Shown here: positions 50,432 to 58,418 of the stretch, in pieces
Layout: each line of letters begins with the position of its first letter
How positions within the stretch are numbered: the stretch's first letter is position 1
Origin: Mesorhizobium sp. LHD-90
GTDB taxonomy: Bacteria > Pseudomonadota > Alphaproteobacteria > Rhizobiales > Rhizobiaceae
Direction of reading: 5' to 3'
NCBI RefSeq assembly: GCF_030929505.1
Contig: NZ_JAVFVV010000002.1
Coordinates: 248,001-312,000 of the forward strand
Length of the DNA: 64,000 nt
The notes under the pieces: model-generated
What the model was told of the DNA's origin: nothing
Databases searched by the model: none
The model's input: only the letters and a program-made list of their open reading frames with translations
Program-made: the position numbers and the translations under genes

Positions 50432-50863
50432 ATGCGTAAGTCTGCGTTGATTGCCGTTGCGTTGTGCGGCTTGCTTTTCGGCGGTGTCAGCCCAAGTCTC
50501 GCCGCGAGCCTCGTTGCTCGGGTCGACGTTGCCAATCAGACCATGACGGTATCCAGGTACGGTCAGGTAATCCATGTCTGGAAGGTTTCCACGGCGCGCA
50601 AGGGATACATTACGCCACGCGGAAGCTGGCGCCCGACGCGTCTTCACAAGATGTGGCGCTCCCGCAAATACGACAATGCGCCGATGCCCTATTCGGTGTT
50701 CTACTATGGCGGCTATGCCGTTCATGGCACCGGATACGTGAAGTCGCTCGGCCGCCCGGCGTCGCATGGCTGCGTGCGCCTGGCGACGGCCAATGCCGCG
50801 ACCTTCTATTCGCTGGTCAAGCAGTTCGGACCTGGCAACACGCGGATCGTCGTCACCAATTGA
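50432..50863 (+). CDS. Exported L,D-transpeptidase (YkuD domain)
   Basis: A 143-residue periplasmic enzyme that can crosslink peptidoglycan 3-3 or attach lipoproteins. After a signal peptide (MRKSALIAVALCGLLFGGVS, cleaved near SLAA-SLVAR) the YkuD catalytic motif is complete: HGTGYVKSLGRPASHGCVRL with His and Cys. The protein is short, with no LysM domain. ATG 50432 is preferred because it starts the signal peptide. It lies upstream of the soe cluster but is separated by about 200 bp that contains a short inverted repeat. Confidence 0.88.
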   Translation: MRKSALIAVALCGLLFGGVSPSLAASLVARVDVANQTMTVSRYGQVIHVWKVSTARKGYITPRGSWRPTRLHKMWRSRKYDNAPMPYSVFYYGGYAVHGTGYVKSLGRPASHGCVRLATANAATFYSLVKQFGPGNTRIVVTN

Positions 50864-50946
50864 CCTGACCCGTCTCGGACATTCACGGCGGCAGCGCGTC
50901 GGATCAAAAAGCAGCCAGGCCCATGTTGCATTTTCCGCGGCATGGG

Positions 50947-50962
50947 TTTTGTCTATACAAAA
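50947..50962. promoter_or_regulatory. Possible operator upstream of soeA
   Basis: TTTTGTCTATACAAAA, 6 bp arms around CTAT, in an AT-rich patch about 106 bp before soeA. A dyad of this form fits LysR- or GntR-type operators. No regulator gene is adjacent; function is inferred only. Confidence 0.3.
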
Positions 50963-51067
50963 TTTGCTAGGGATTGACGCTTTAGAGCATTTTCTTCCCC
51001 GTGTGCGACCGATAGAGATTGTCGGGCAGAAGGTCCATCGATGACCAGCCAGGCCGAGGGGTAAGGA

Positions 51068-53917
51068 ATGCCGGCTAAGCCACGGGTCGCGCTTTCGGAA
51101 CCCGTCTCCGACGAGGTCCGCAAGACCACCTGCTACATGTGCGCCTGCCGCTGCGGCATCGACGTCCACATCAAGGACGGCAAGATCCGCTACATCGAGG
51201 GCAACCGCGACCATCCGGTCAATCGCGGCGTGCTGTGCGCCAAGGGCTCGGCCGGCATCATGCAGCATTACGCGCCGGCCCGGCTGAAGGCGCCGCTGAA
51301 GCGCGTCGGACCGCGCGGCTCGGGGCAATTTCAGGAAATCTCCTGGGACGAGGCGCTGGAAACCGCGACGCGCTGGCTGGGCGAGGTGCGGGAGAAGGAT
51401 CCCAAAAAACTCGCCTTCTTCACCGGTCGCGACCAGTCGCAGTCGCTGACCGGCTATTGGGCGCAGATGTACGGCACGCCCAACTATGCCGCGCATGGCG
51501 GCTTCTGCTCGGTCAACATGGCTGCTGCCGGCATCATGACCATTGGTGGTGCGTTCTGGGAATTCGGCGCGCCGGATTGGGACCGAACCAAACTCTTCGT
51601 GCTGTTCGGCGTGGCGGAAGACCACGATTCCAACCCGATCAAGATCGGCCTGTCGAAGCTGAAGAAGAACGGCGCGCGTTTCGTCTCGGTCAATCCGGTG
51701 CGCACAGGCTATTCGGCAATCGCCGACAACTGGATCGGTATTAGGCCCGGCACCGACGGGCTGCTGATTCTCTCGGTCATCCACGAATTGCTGAAAGCGC
51801 GGAAGATCGATGTCGACTACATCGTGCGCTACACCAATGCGACATGGCTGGTGATCGACCAGCCGGGTTCGGCCGACCACGGCCTGTTTGCCCGCGACGC
51901 GGACGGCAAGCCGCTCATCTTCGAAAGCGTCACCGAGCGGGTGGTGTTGCTCGGCACGCAGGGTGCACGCGCGGCGCTGTCCGGCCGCGTCGAACTCCCT
52001 GGCGGTCGTTTTGCCAGCCCGGCCTTCCAGCATCTGGCCGAAAAATACCTCGATCCGAAATACGCGCCGGAAGCGGTCGCCGCCGAGACCGGCGTTGCGG
52101 CCGATGTGATCCGCGGTCTCGCCGCCGAGATCGCGCGGGTCGCCTTCGACGAGGCGATTTTCCTCGACCAGCCCTGGACCGACATTAACGGCAACCGCCA
52201 TGACGGCTTTGTCGGCCGGCCCGTCTCGTTCCATGCGATGCGCGGCATCTCCGCCCATTCCAACGGGTTCCAGACGGCGCGCGCGCTGCACCTGCTGCAG
52301 GTCCTGATCGGCGCCATCGACTGCCCCGGCGGGTTCCGCTTCGAGCCGCCTTACCCGAAGCCCGTCGAGGCGCACCCGACGCCGCACGGCAAGGCGGAGC
52401 ATTTCGGCTCCAACAAGCCGCTGTCCGGTCCGCATCTCGGCTTTCCGCGCGGGCCGGAGGACATGCTGATCGACAAGGACGGCAACCCGACCCGCATCGA
52501 CAAGGCGTTTTCCTGGGACGCGCCGTTTTCCGCGCACGGCCTGATGCACATGGTGATCGCCAACGCCCATGCCGGCGATCCGTACCCCGTCGATCTTTTG
52601 TTCCTCTACATGGCCAACATGGCCTGGAATTCGTCGATGAACACGGCGGGCGTCATAAAAATGCTGGAGGACAAGGATCCGGCCACCGGCGAATACCGCA
52701 TCCCAAAAATCATCTATTCCGACGCCTATGCCTCGGAGATGGTGGCCTATGCAGACCTCGTGCTGCCCGACACGACCTATCTGGAGCGCCACGACTGCAT
52801 CTCGATGCTCGACCGGCCCATTTCCGAACCCGACGCGGTGCAGGACGCCATCCGTTGGCCGGTTGTCGAGCCCGACCGCGACGTGCGCGGGTTCCAGTCC
52901 GTGCTGCTCGATCTCGGCGCGCGGCTGAAGCTGCCGGCCTTCGTCGATAACCGCGGAAAACCGATCTACGAAAACTATGCCGACTATATCGTCCGCCACG
53001 AGCGGCGGCCCGGCATCGGCCCGCTGGCAGGTTTTCGCGGCAGGGAAGGGGATCGCACCGGACGCGGCGCCAGCAATCCCGAGCAGTTGAAGCGCTACAT
53101 CGAGAACGGTTCTTTTTTCTCCGCCCACATCCCGCTGGAGGCGCAATTCTTCAAGCACGCCAACAAGGCCTATCAGGACTTTGCGGTGCGCATGGGCTTT
53201 TTCGACCAGCCGCAGCCGGTGACGTTTCAGCTTTACCAGGAATCGCTGCAGAAATTCCGGTTGTCGGCGGAAGGTGTCCGCGAGCCGATTGCGCCGGAAA
53301 CGCACCGCGCGCGCATCCTCGAAACGTTCGATCCGCTGCCGATATGGTACCGGCCGTTCGAGGAAGCTGCGGTGGACCGTGAAGAATTTCCGTATCACGC
53401 GATCACCCAGCGGCCGGCGGCCATGTACCATTCCTGGGGCTCGATGAACGCCTGGCTCCGCCAGATCCACACCCGCAATCCGCTCTACGTGCCGGGCGCC
53501 ATCTGCGACGAGCACGGGCTTGCCGACGGTGACTGGGTCTGGGTGACCTCCAACCACGGTCGCATAAAAGTCGAGATCCAGCGCATGGAAGCGGTGAATT
53601 CCTCGACAATCTGGACCTGGAACGCGATCGGCAAGCGCGGCGGCGCCTGGGCGCTCGACCCAAAGGTGCCCGAAGCCGAACGCGGTTTCCTGATGAACCA
53701 TCTTATCAACGAGCTGTTGCCGCCGAAGGGCGATGGGCTGCGCTGGTCGAACTCCGACCCGATCACCGGCCAGGCCGCCTGGTACGATCTGCGCGTCCGC
53801 ATCGAGAAAGCGGAGCCTGGCGTCGAGAGCCAGCCGCACTTTTCCGCGGTCGCCCGGTTGCGGCGCGGCGAGGACATCCCGGCGGAGCTGCGCTACGGGC
53901 AGGAGTGGGCGAAGTGA
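51068..53917 (+). CDS. soeA: Molybdopterin catalytic subunit, SoeA-like sulfite dehydrogenase
   Basis: A 949-residue bis-MGD molybdoenzyme of the DMSO reductase family. The N-terminal [4Fe-4S] motif is C22-x2-C25-x3-C29-x27-C57. There is no Tat signal, so the enzyme stays in the cytoplasm, which separates SoeA from periplasmic polysulfide, thiosulfate and tetrathionate reductases. The C-terminal guanine-binding domain starts near GLADGDWVWVTSNHGRIKVE. The gene order A-B-C with overlap of the Fe-S subunit matches SoeABC of purple bacteria and marine alphaproteobacteria. Sulfite to sulfate oxidation is the most likely reaction; a related oxyanion oxidoreductase is possible. Confidence 0.8.
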   Translation: MPAKPRVALSEPVSDEVRKTTCYMCACRCGIDVHIKDGKIRYIEGNRDHPVNRGVLCAKGSAGIMQHYAPARLKAPLKRVGPRGSGQFQEISWDEALETATRWLGEVREKDPKKLAFFTGRDQSQSLTGYWAQMYGTPNYAAHGGFCSVNMAAAGIMTIGGAFWEFGAPDWDRTKLFVLFGVAEDHDSNPIKIGLSKLKKNGARFVSVNPVRTGYSAIADNWIGIRPGTDGLLILSVIHELLKARKIDVDYIVRYTNATWLVIDQPGSADHGLFARDADGKPLIFESVTERVVLLGTQGARAALSGRVELPGGRFASPAFQHLAEKYLDPKYAPEAVAAETGVAADVIRGLAAEIARVAFDEAIFLDQPWTDINGNRHDGFVGRPVSFHAMRGISAHSNGFQTARALHLLQVLIGAIDCPGGFRFEPPYPKPVEAHPTPHGKAEHFGSNKPLSGPHLGFPRGPEDMLIDKDGNPTRIDKAFSWDAPFSAHGLMHMVIANAHAGDPYPVDLLFLYMANMAWNSSMNTAGVIKMLEDKDPATGEYRIPKIIYSDAYASEMVAYADLVLPDTTYLERHDCISMLDRPISEPDAVQDAIRWPVVEPDRDVRGFQSVLLDLGARLKLPAFVDNRGKPIYENYADYIVRHERRPGIGPLAGFRGREGDRTGRGASNPEQLKRYIENGSFFSAHIPLEAQFFKHANKAYQDFAVRMGFFDQPQPVTFQLYQESLQKFRLSAEGVREPIAPETHRARILETFDPLPIWYRPFEEAAVDREEFPYHAITQRPAAMYHSWGSMNAWLRQIHTRNPLYVPGAICDEHGLADGDWVWVTSNHGRIKVEIQRMEAVNSSTIWTWNAIGKRGGAWALDPKVPEAERGFLMNHLINELLPPKGDGLRWSNSDPITGQAAWYDLRVRIEKAEPGVESQPHFSAVARLRRGEDIPAELRYGQEWAK

Positions 53918-54678
53918 CCAGCCTTCCCACCGAACGCAGCGCCAAAAAGCTCGGCCTGGTCATCGATCTCGACGTCTGTGTCGGCTGCCATGCCTGCGTG
54001 GTTTCCTGCAAGGAGTGGAACACCGGCGGCTATGGCGCCGCGCTGTCCGACCAGGACCCCTACGGCCCGAATGTTTCCGGCACCTTCCTCAATCGCATCC
54101 ATTCCTTCGAGGTTGTGCCGGAAGGCGGCGAGGTGATCGGCGAGGCGGGCGAGGCGCGCATCGTGCATTTCCCCAAAAGCTGCCTGCATTGCGACGACGC
54201 GCCCTGCGTTACCGTCTGCCCGACCGGCGCCTCCTACAAGCGCGGCGAGGACGGCATCGTGCTGGTCGACGAGGACAAATGCATCGGCTGCGGCCTGTGC
54301 GCCTGGGCCTGCCCCTATGGGGCGCGCGAGATGGACCTTGCCGCCGGCGTCATGAAGAAATGCACGCTCTGCGTCGACCGCATCTACAACGAGACGCTTC
54401 AGGAAGTGGACCGCGTGCCGTCCTGCGTGCGGACGTGCCCGGCCAATGCCCGGCACTACGGCGACCTTGCCGATCCATCCTCGGCGGTGTCGATCATGGT
54501 CGCCGAGCGCGGCGGCATCGACCTCATGCCGGAGCAGGGCACGCGCCCCGTCAACAAATATCTGCCGCCGCGTCCGCGAAAGCCGCTTGCCGCCAGCGCT
54601 GGCGCGCTGCTGGCCGAAAACACCACCGGCGCCAGCGGCTTCTTCGCCTGGCTCGACGGTATGCTGGACCGGATTTGA
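53914..54678 (+). CDS. soeB: Four-cluster ferredoxin subunit (SoeB-like)
   Basis: A 254-residue electron-transfer subunit of the DmsB/NrfC type. Four cysteine groups are visible: C22/C25/C28/C32, C90/C93/C98/C102, C123/C126/C129/C133 and C150/C153/C171/C175, enough for four [4Fe-4S] clusters. It starts at GTG 53914 overlapping the soeA stop (GTGA), so the two are translated together. It passes electrons from SoeA to the membrane subunit. The next gene is displaced by a 186 bp palindromic repeat. Confidence 0.87.
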   Translation: MTSLPTERSAKKLGLVIDLDVCVGCHACVVSCKEWNTGGYGAALSDQDPYGPNVSGTFLNRIHSFEVVPEGGEVIGEAGEARIVHFPKSCLHCDDAPCVTVCPTGASYKRGEDGIVLVDEDKCIGCGLCAWACPYGAREMDLAAGVMKKCTLCVDRIYNETLQEVDRVPSCVRTCPANARHYGDLADPSSAVSIMVAERGGIDLMPEQGTRPVNKYLPPRPRKPLAASAGALLAENTTGASGFFAWLDGMLDRI

Positions 54679-54742
54679 ATGGGTAACATGCAAAGCGCCT
54701 GGCCCACGGGTTCGCTTCGATCTATCGCAAGCGTCAAGCTGG

Positions 54743-54928
54743 AACACCCCTCATCCGACCTCGCTTCGCTCGGCCACCTTCTCCCACAAGGGGAGAAGGC
54801 GGAGCGTTGCATCAACTGCTCTGCCAATCGCCAACGCTGGAGATTGGCGGGCGCGTCGGCGCGAAACTCCTCCTTCTCCCCTTGTGGGAGAAGGTGGCCG
54901 AGCGAAGCGAGGTCGGATGAGGGGTGTT
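54743..54928. repeat. 186 bp palindromic repeat between soeB and soeC
   Basis: Perfect 57 bp arms at 54743-54799 and 54872-54928 enclose 72 bp. Inside each arm a smaller hairpin is seen (CCTTCTCCCACAAGGGGAGA...). The right arm reaches to 23 bp before the soeC ATG, and a GTG inside it is in frame with soeC. No open gene lies in the element. Confidence 0.88.
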
Positions 54929-54950
54929 GGACGGAGTGGGACGCCTAGGA

Positions 54951-55874
54951 ATGCACCCCGCCTTCTCCATCATTGTCTTCACCACCCTGTCCGGCCTCGG
55001 CTACGGGCTTGCCGCTGTGCTGGGCCTCGGCATCCTCGATCCGGCGGCCATGGCCACCAAGCTCGCCCACCTCGCCGCGCTCGTCCTGATTGGCGTGGGC
55101 CTGCTGTCCTCGACGCTGCATCTCGGCAATCCGCAACGCGCCTGGCGGGCGCTGTCGCAATGGCGGTCGAGCTGGCTGTCCCGCGAAGGCGTCATGGCGC
55201 TGCTGACCTTTTTGCCGCTGTTGTGGTCGGCGTGGTTCGCGGTGGTCGAAGGCCGTCACGCGCCCGTCGCCGGCCTGCTCGGCGCGGCGGGCGCGGCGGT
55301 GACGATCTACTGCACCGGCATGATCTATGCCTCGCTGAAATCCGTGCAGACCTGGCACACGCCGCTGACGCCGCTGTGCTTCATCCTGTTCGCTCTGTCT
55401 GGTGGACTGACCCTTGCCAGTCTTGCCGGCGCGGCCGGCGGTGGCGACGCGCTGTGGCCGGCGCTCGGCGCAATCGCCGCGACAATTGCCGCCTGGATCG
55501 CAAAGACGGCGTGGCGGCGGCGCATGCTGTCGCTACGGCCGCTGTCGACACCCGAGACCGCCACCGGGCTCGGGTCGATCGGAAAAGTCCGCCTGTTCGA
55601 GCGGCCGCATATGAACGAAAACTATCTTACCCGGGAAATGGGTTTTGTGATCGCCCGCAAGCATGCGGCGAAGCTGGCCCGGATATCGTTCCTGGCGGGT
55701 GGGGCGCTGCCGGTGCTGCTGTTGCTCGTGGCGGCGGCTCTCTCGGCCGTTCCCGTCACTGCGGCCGTCGTGATCGCGTGTGCCGCGCTGCTGCACTATG
55801 CGGGGATGTTCGTGGAACGCTGGCTGTTCTTCGCCGAGGCACGCCATGCGGTGATGAACTATTACGAAGGGTAG
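54951..55874 (+). CDS. soeC: Membrane anchor subunit (DmsC family, SoeC-like)
   Basis: A 307-residue inner-membrane protein with about eight helices (FSIIVFTTLSGLGYGLAAVL at the start), of the DmsC family, which anchors a cytoplasmic molybdoenzyme and exchanges electrons with quinone. Conserved bits are HLAALVLIGVGLLSSTLHLG after TM2 and YLTREMGFVIARKHAAK in a loop. The ATG at 54951 has only a poor Shine-Dalgarno sequence, an AGGA that touches it; the in-frame GTG at 54924 lies inside the palindromic repeat. So the repeat may have disturbed the normal start region. Confidence 0.82.
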   Translation: MHPAFSIIVFTTLSGLGYGLAAVLGLGILDPAAMATKLAHLAALVLIGVGLLSSTLHLGNPQRAWRALSQWRSSWLSREGVMALLTFLPLLWSAWFAVVEGRHAPVAGLLGAAGAAVTIYCTGMIYASLKSVQTWHTPLTPLCFILFALSGGLTLASLAGAAGGGDALWPALGAIAATIAAWIAKTAWRRRMLSLRPLSTPETATGLGSIGKVRLFERPHMNENYLTREMGFVIARKHAAKLARISFLAGGALPVLLLLVAAALSAVPVTAAVVIACAALLHYAGMFVERWLFFAEARHAVMNYYEG

Positions 55875-55875
55875 C

Positions 55876-56061
55876 TCAGCCGGCGAGAGCGGGCTTGCGC
55901 GCGCCGATCTTTTCGACCTTTCGCCCGAGGCGGTGGCGCGCGGCGATCTGGGCGTCGCGTTCCGAGAATTTCTGCGGACCCCATGGAGTCCAGATCACAG
56001 GACTGGCCTTCTCGGCTTTCGGGCGCTTCAGCATCGGCTCCACTTTCGGAACAATGTGCAT
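55876..56061 (-). CDS. Small basic hypothetical protein
   Basis: A 61-residue basic protein (MHIVPKVEPMLKRPKAEKAS, then VIWTPWGPQKFSERDAQIAA) with no membrane helix or metal motif. GGAG lies eight bases before the ATG at 56061, which supports expression. It sits between soeC (convergent, 1 bp apart) and the lpxXL gene. I do not recognise a family. Confidence 0.55.
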   Translation of the reverse strand: MHIVPKVEPMLKRPKAEKASPVIWTPWGPQKFSERDAQIAARHRLGRKVEKIGARKPALAG

Positions 56062-56183
56062 GGAAAGTCTCCGTCCACATGGTTAACGCACACTTAATAT
56101 TGCTGCGTATTTCCGATGGGAACGGATGAGTTCGCGAAATGTTCCAGCGCAAGCGGATCACGAGGCCGCGACGGGCTGACAAA

Positions 56184-57140
56184 CTATGCAGCTTTGCGGG
56201 CGCGGCGGTTCTTGCCGGTCAGCTTCCAGCGCTTGTGGAACCACATCCACTGGCCGGGATCCTCGCGCACCCAGCGTTCCACCACGTCGTTGAGCATCTG
56301 CGCGGTCGCGTTCACGTCGATGCGTCCGTTCTCCAGCCGCGGCAGCTCTAGCTTCGGCTCGATGACGAGACGAAACCGGTTGTCGGGCAGGCGTATGCAG
56401 CGCGCCGGATAGACGTCGCATTCATATTGCCGCGCCAGTTTCGGCAGCAGCGGGCTGGTCTCGCAGGGGCGGCCGAAGAAGGTGGTCGGCAAGCCGTGCC
56501 GGAATTTCTGGTCGACCAGCACGCCGATCGTGCCGTTGTCGTCGAGGATTCGTGCCAGCGTGAACGACACGCCGGCGCGCGAGGCGATCAGGGCGCCCAT
56601 GGTCGAGCGCCTTGTGGCGTTGATGTAGTCGGCGATGTAGGGGTTGTTCGGCGGCCGGAACAGTGAGGTCACCTTCATGCCGTAGGCGGCGCCGGCGATC
56701 GGCAGCAGCTCGAAATTGCCGAGATGGCCGGTGAACAGGATGTGCGGCCGGTCCTCGCCGGCGATCTTCTCGAAGAACGGAATGCCGTCGACCTCGATGC
56801 GCCCGGACGTCTTGGAGTTCACGTCGAAGTCGAACAACTGGTCGAGGAAAACGTATTCGGCGGCCAGCCGCGCCACGTTGCCCCACATGTCGACGGCTAT
56901 GGCGCGAATCTCGGCCTCGCTCTTTTCCGGATAGGCCTTTCGCAGGTTTTCCAGCGCCACACGGTGCCGGCCGACCAGCGGCCCGAGGCGGCGCGCGACC
57001 CGGTCGGCGAAATCGATCGCCTTGTCGGCGGGCAGCAGCCTCAGCACGCGCATGATCGCCAGCGCCACCTGCGCGGTCAGCCAGTAGCCGGCCTGCGTCA
57101 GGAAACGTGAGAGGTGGTAGAGGCGGTCGCGCGACTTCAT
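56184..57140 (-). CDS. lpxXL: Lipid A very-long-chain acyltransferase
   Basis: Inner-membrane acyltransferase (HtrB/LpxL superfamily) expected to transfer the 27-hydroxyoctacosanoyl group from AcpXL to lipid A. The 318-residue protein has the catalytic H-x4-E motif in ILFTGHLGNFELLPIAGA, one N-terminal hydrophobic helix (LTAQVALAIMRVLRLL) and the DQKFRHGLPTTFFGRP segment of the family. It is the last gene of the run acpXL to lpxXL, in the same order as in Rhizobium. The start overlaps the stop of the dehydrogenase gene by 4 bp. Confidence 0.9.
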   Translation of the reverse strand: MKSRDRLYHLSRFLTQAGYWLTAQVALAIMRVLRLLPADKAIDFADRVARRLGPLVGRHRVALENLRKAYPEKSEAEIRAIAVDMWGNVARLAAEYVFLDQLFDFDVNSKTSGRIEVDGIPFFEKIAGEDRPHILFTGHLGNFELLPIAGAAYGMKVTSLFRPPNNPYIADYINATRRSTMGALIASRAGVSFTLARILDDNGTIGVLVDQKFRHGLPTTFFGRPCETSPLLPKLARQYECDVYPARCIRLPDNRFRLVIEPKLELPRLENGRIDVNATAQMLNDVVERWVREDPGQWMWFHKRWKLTGKNRRARKAA

Positions 57141-58165
57141 CCGACCCGCAGGATGATTTTTCCGAACACGTCGCGGGTTTCCATGCGCTTCAGCGCTTCG
57201 CCGATGGAGGAGAAATCGACCTCAGTGTCGATCACCGGCCTGACGATGCCGGCCGCCATCTTCTGCATGGCGTCGGCCATGTTTTGCATGCGGCAGCCGA
57301 ACGAGCCGAAGATCTTTATCTGCTGCTGGAAGAGCTGCATCAGGTTCATCGGTGTCGAAACGCCGGAGGTCGAGCCGCAAGTGACGATGCGCCCACCGCG
57401 TTTCAGGGACAGCATCGAGCCGGCCCAAGTGTCGGCGCCGACATGCTCGAACACCACGTCCACGCCCTTCTTTTTCGTCAGTTTGCGCACCACGCCCTCG
57501 AACCGGTCCTCGCGGTAGTTGATGACGTGGTCGGCGCCAAGTGCCGCCGCCTTGTCCATCTTGTCGGCGGAGCCGACCGTGGTGATCACCGTGCAGCCCA
57601 TGCGTTTTGCGAGCTGGATCGCCGCCGAGCCGATGCCCGAGCCGCCGGCATGCACCAGGATCGTCTCGCCCGGCTCCAGCTTCGCATTGTCGAACAGCAT
57701 GTGCTCGACCGTGCCGAAGGTCACCGGCGCCACCGCCGCGCCGACCGCGTCGACGCCGGGAGGGGCAGGGACCAGCAGGCGTGCCGGCAGGTTTATTTTC
57801 TCTTGCGCGAACCCGTCGAGGTGGAAGCCGTGAACGCCGCCGACATGTTCGCACAGATTGTCGCGGCCGGTCTTGCAGGCCTTGCACAGGCCGCAGGTGC
57901 GCGCGCCGTAGATCGAGACCAGTTGGCCTGGCACGAGGCCGGCCACGCCCGGGCCGATTTCTTCCACCACGCCGGAGGCTTCCGCGCCGATGGTCAGCGG
58001 CAGCTTTCGCTTGGCGAACGCCATGCCGCGCCAGCCCCACACGTCTATATGGTTCAGCGCCACGGCCTTGATCTTGAGCGTCACCTCGCCGATGGCCGGC
58101 GGCGGCGGCTCGGCGATGTCGACCTGTTCCAGCCTGCGGTCTTCGATCAGTTGCAGCGCGCGCAT
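57137..58165 (-). CDS. Zinc-type medium-chain dehydrogenase/reductase of the VLCFA cluster
   Basis: A 342-residue MDR enzyme, the equivalent of the adh gene of the rhizobial acpXL cluster. The Rossmann motif HAGGSGIGSAAIQLAKRMG is intact, and the structural-zinc cysteines are present in RTCGLCKACKTGRDNLCEHV. The catalytic zinc ligands are missing: the expected Cys is replaced in VALNHIDVWGW, and GAEASG stands where GHE is usual. So it is more like a quinone-oxidoreductase-type reductase and may act as an enoyl reductase in long-chain acyl synthesis. A palindromic repeat separates it from fabF1. Confidence 0.85.
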   Translation of the reverse strand: MRALQLIEDRRLEQVDIAEPPPPAIGEVTLKIKAVALNHIDVWGWRGMAFAKRKLPLTIGAEASGVVEEIGPGVAGLVPGQLVSIYGARTCGLCKACKTGRDNLCEHVGGVHGFHLDGFAQEKINLPARLLVPAPPGVDAVGAAVAPVTFGTVEHMLFDNAKLEPGETILVHAGGSGIGSAAIQLAKRMGCTVITTVGSADKMDKAAALGADHVINYREDRFEGVVRKLTKKKGVDVVFEHVGADTWAGSMLSLKRGGRIVTCGSTSGVSTPMNLMQLFQQQIKIFGSFGCRMQNMADAMQKMAAGIVRPVIDTEVDFSSIGEALKRMETRDVFGKIILRVG

Positions 58166-58197
58166 TATCGGATGATCCTGTGAGCGTTCGACGGCTG

Positions 58198-58378
58198 GCG
58201 TTCCTTCGCACCCCCCTCTGTCCTGCCGGACATCTCCCCCTCAAGGGGGGAGATCGGCAGTTTCGCTCTTACCGCCATGCTTGCAGCGCTGGTGATTGGC
58301 GAAAGCCAAGCGGCGGGCGCAATCTCCCCCCTTGAGGGGGAGATGTCCGGCAGGACAGAGGGGGGTGCGAAGGAACGC
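58198..58378. repeat. 181 bp palindromic repeat between fabF1 and the dehydrogenase
   Basis: Perfect 57 bp arms (58198-58254 and 58322-58378) enclose 67 bp. Each arm contains an internal hairpin ATCTCCCCCTCAAGGGGGGA... . Same design as 54743-54928 but different sequence. It fills most of the 253 bp gap between the two genes and holds no coding region. Confidence 0.9.
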
Positions 58379-58418
58379 AACGGCAACAGCTCGGAAAACA
58401 GAAAAACGAGCGTTCCGC

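Noticed and set aside
50384-53839. Very long antisense open frame (1151 codons) opposite soeA
   Set aside because: High-GC shadow frame; it is Arg/His/Gly-rich without any domain pattern, and the sense strand encodes a complete molybdoenzyme.
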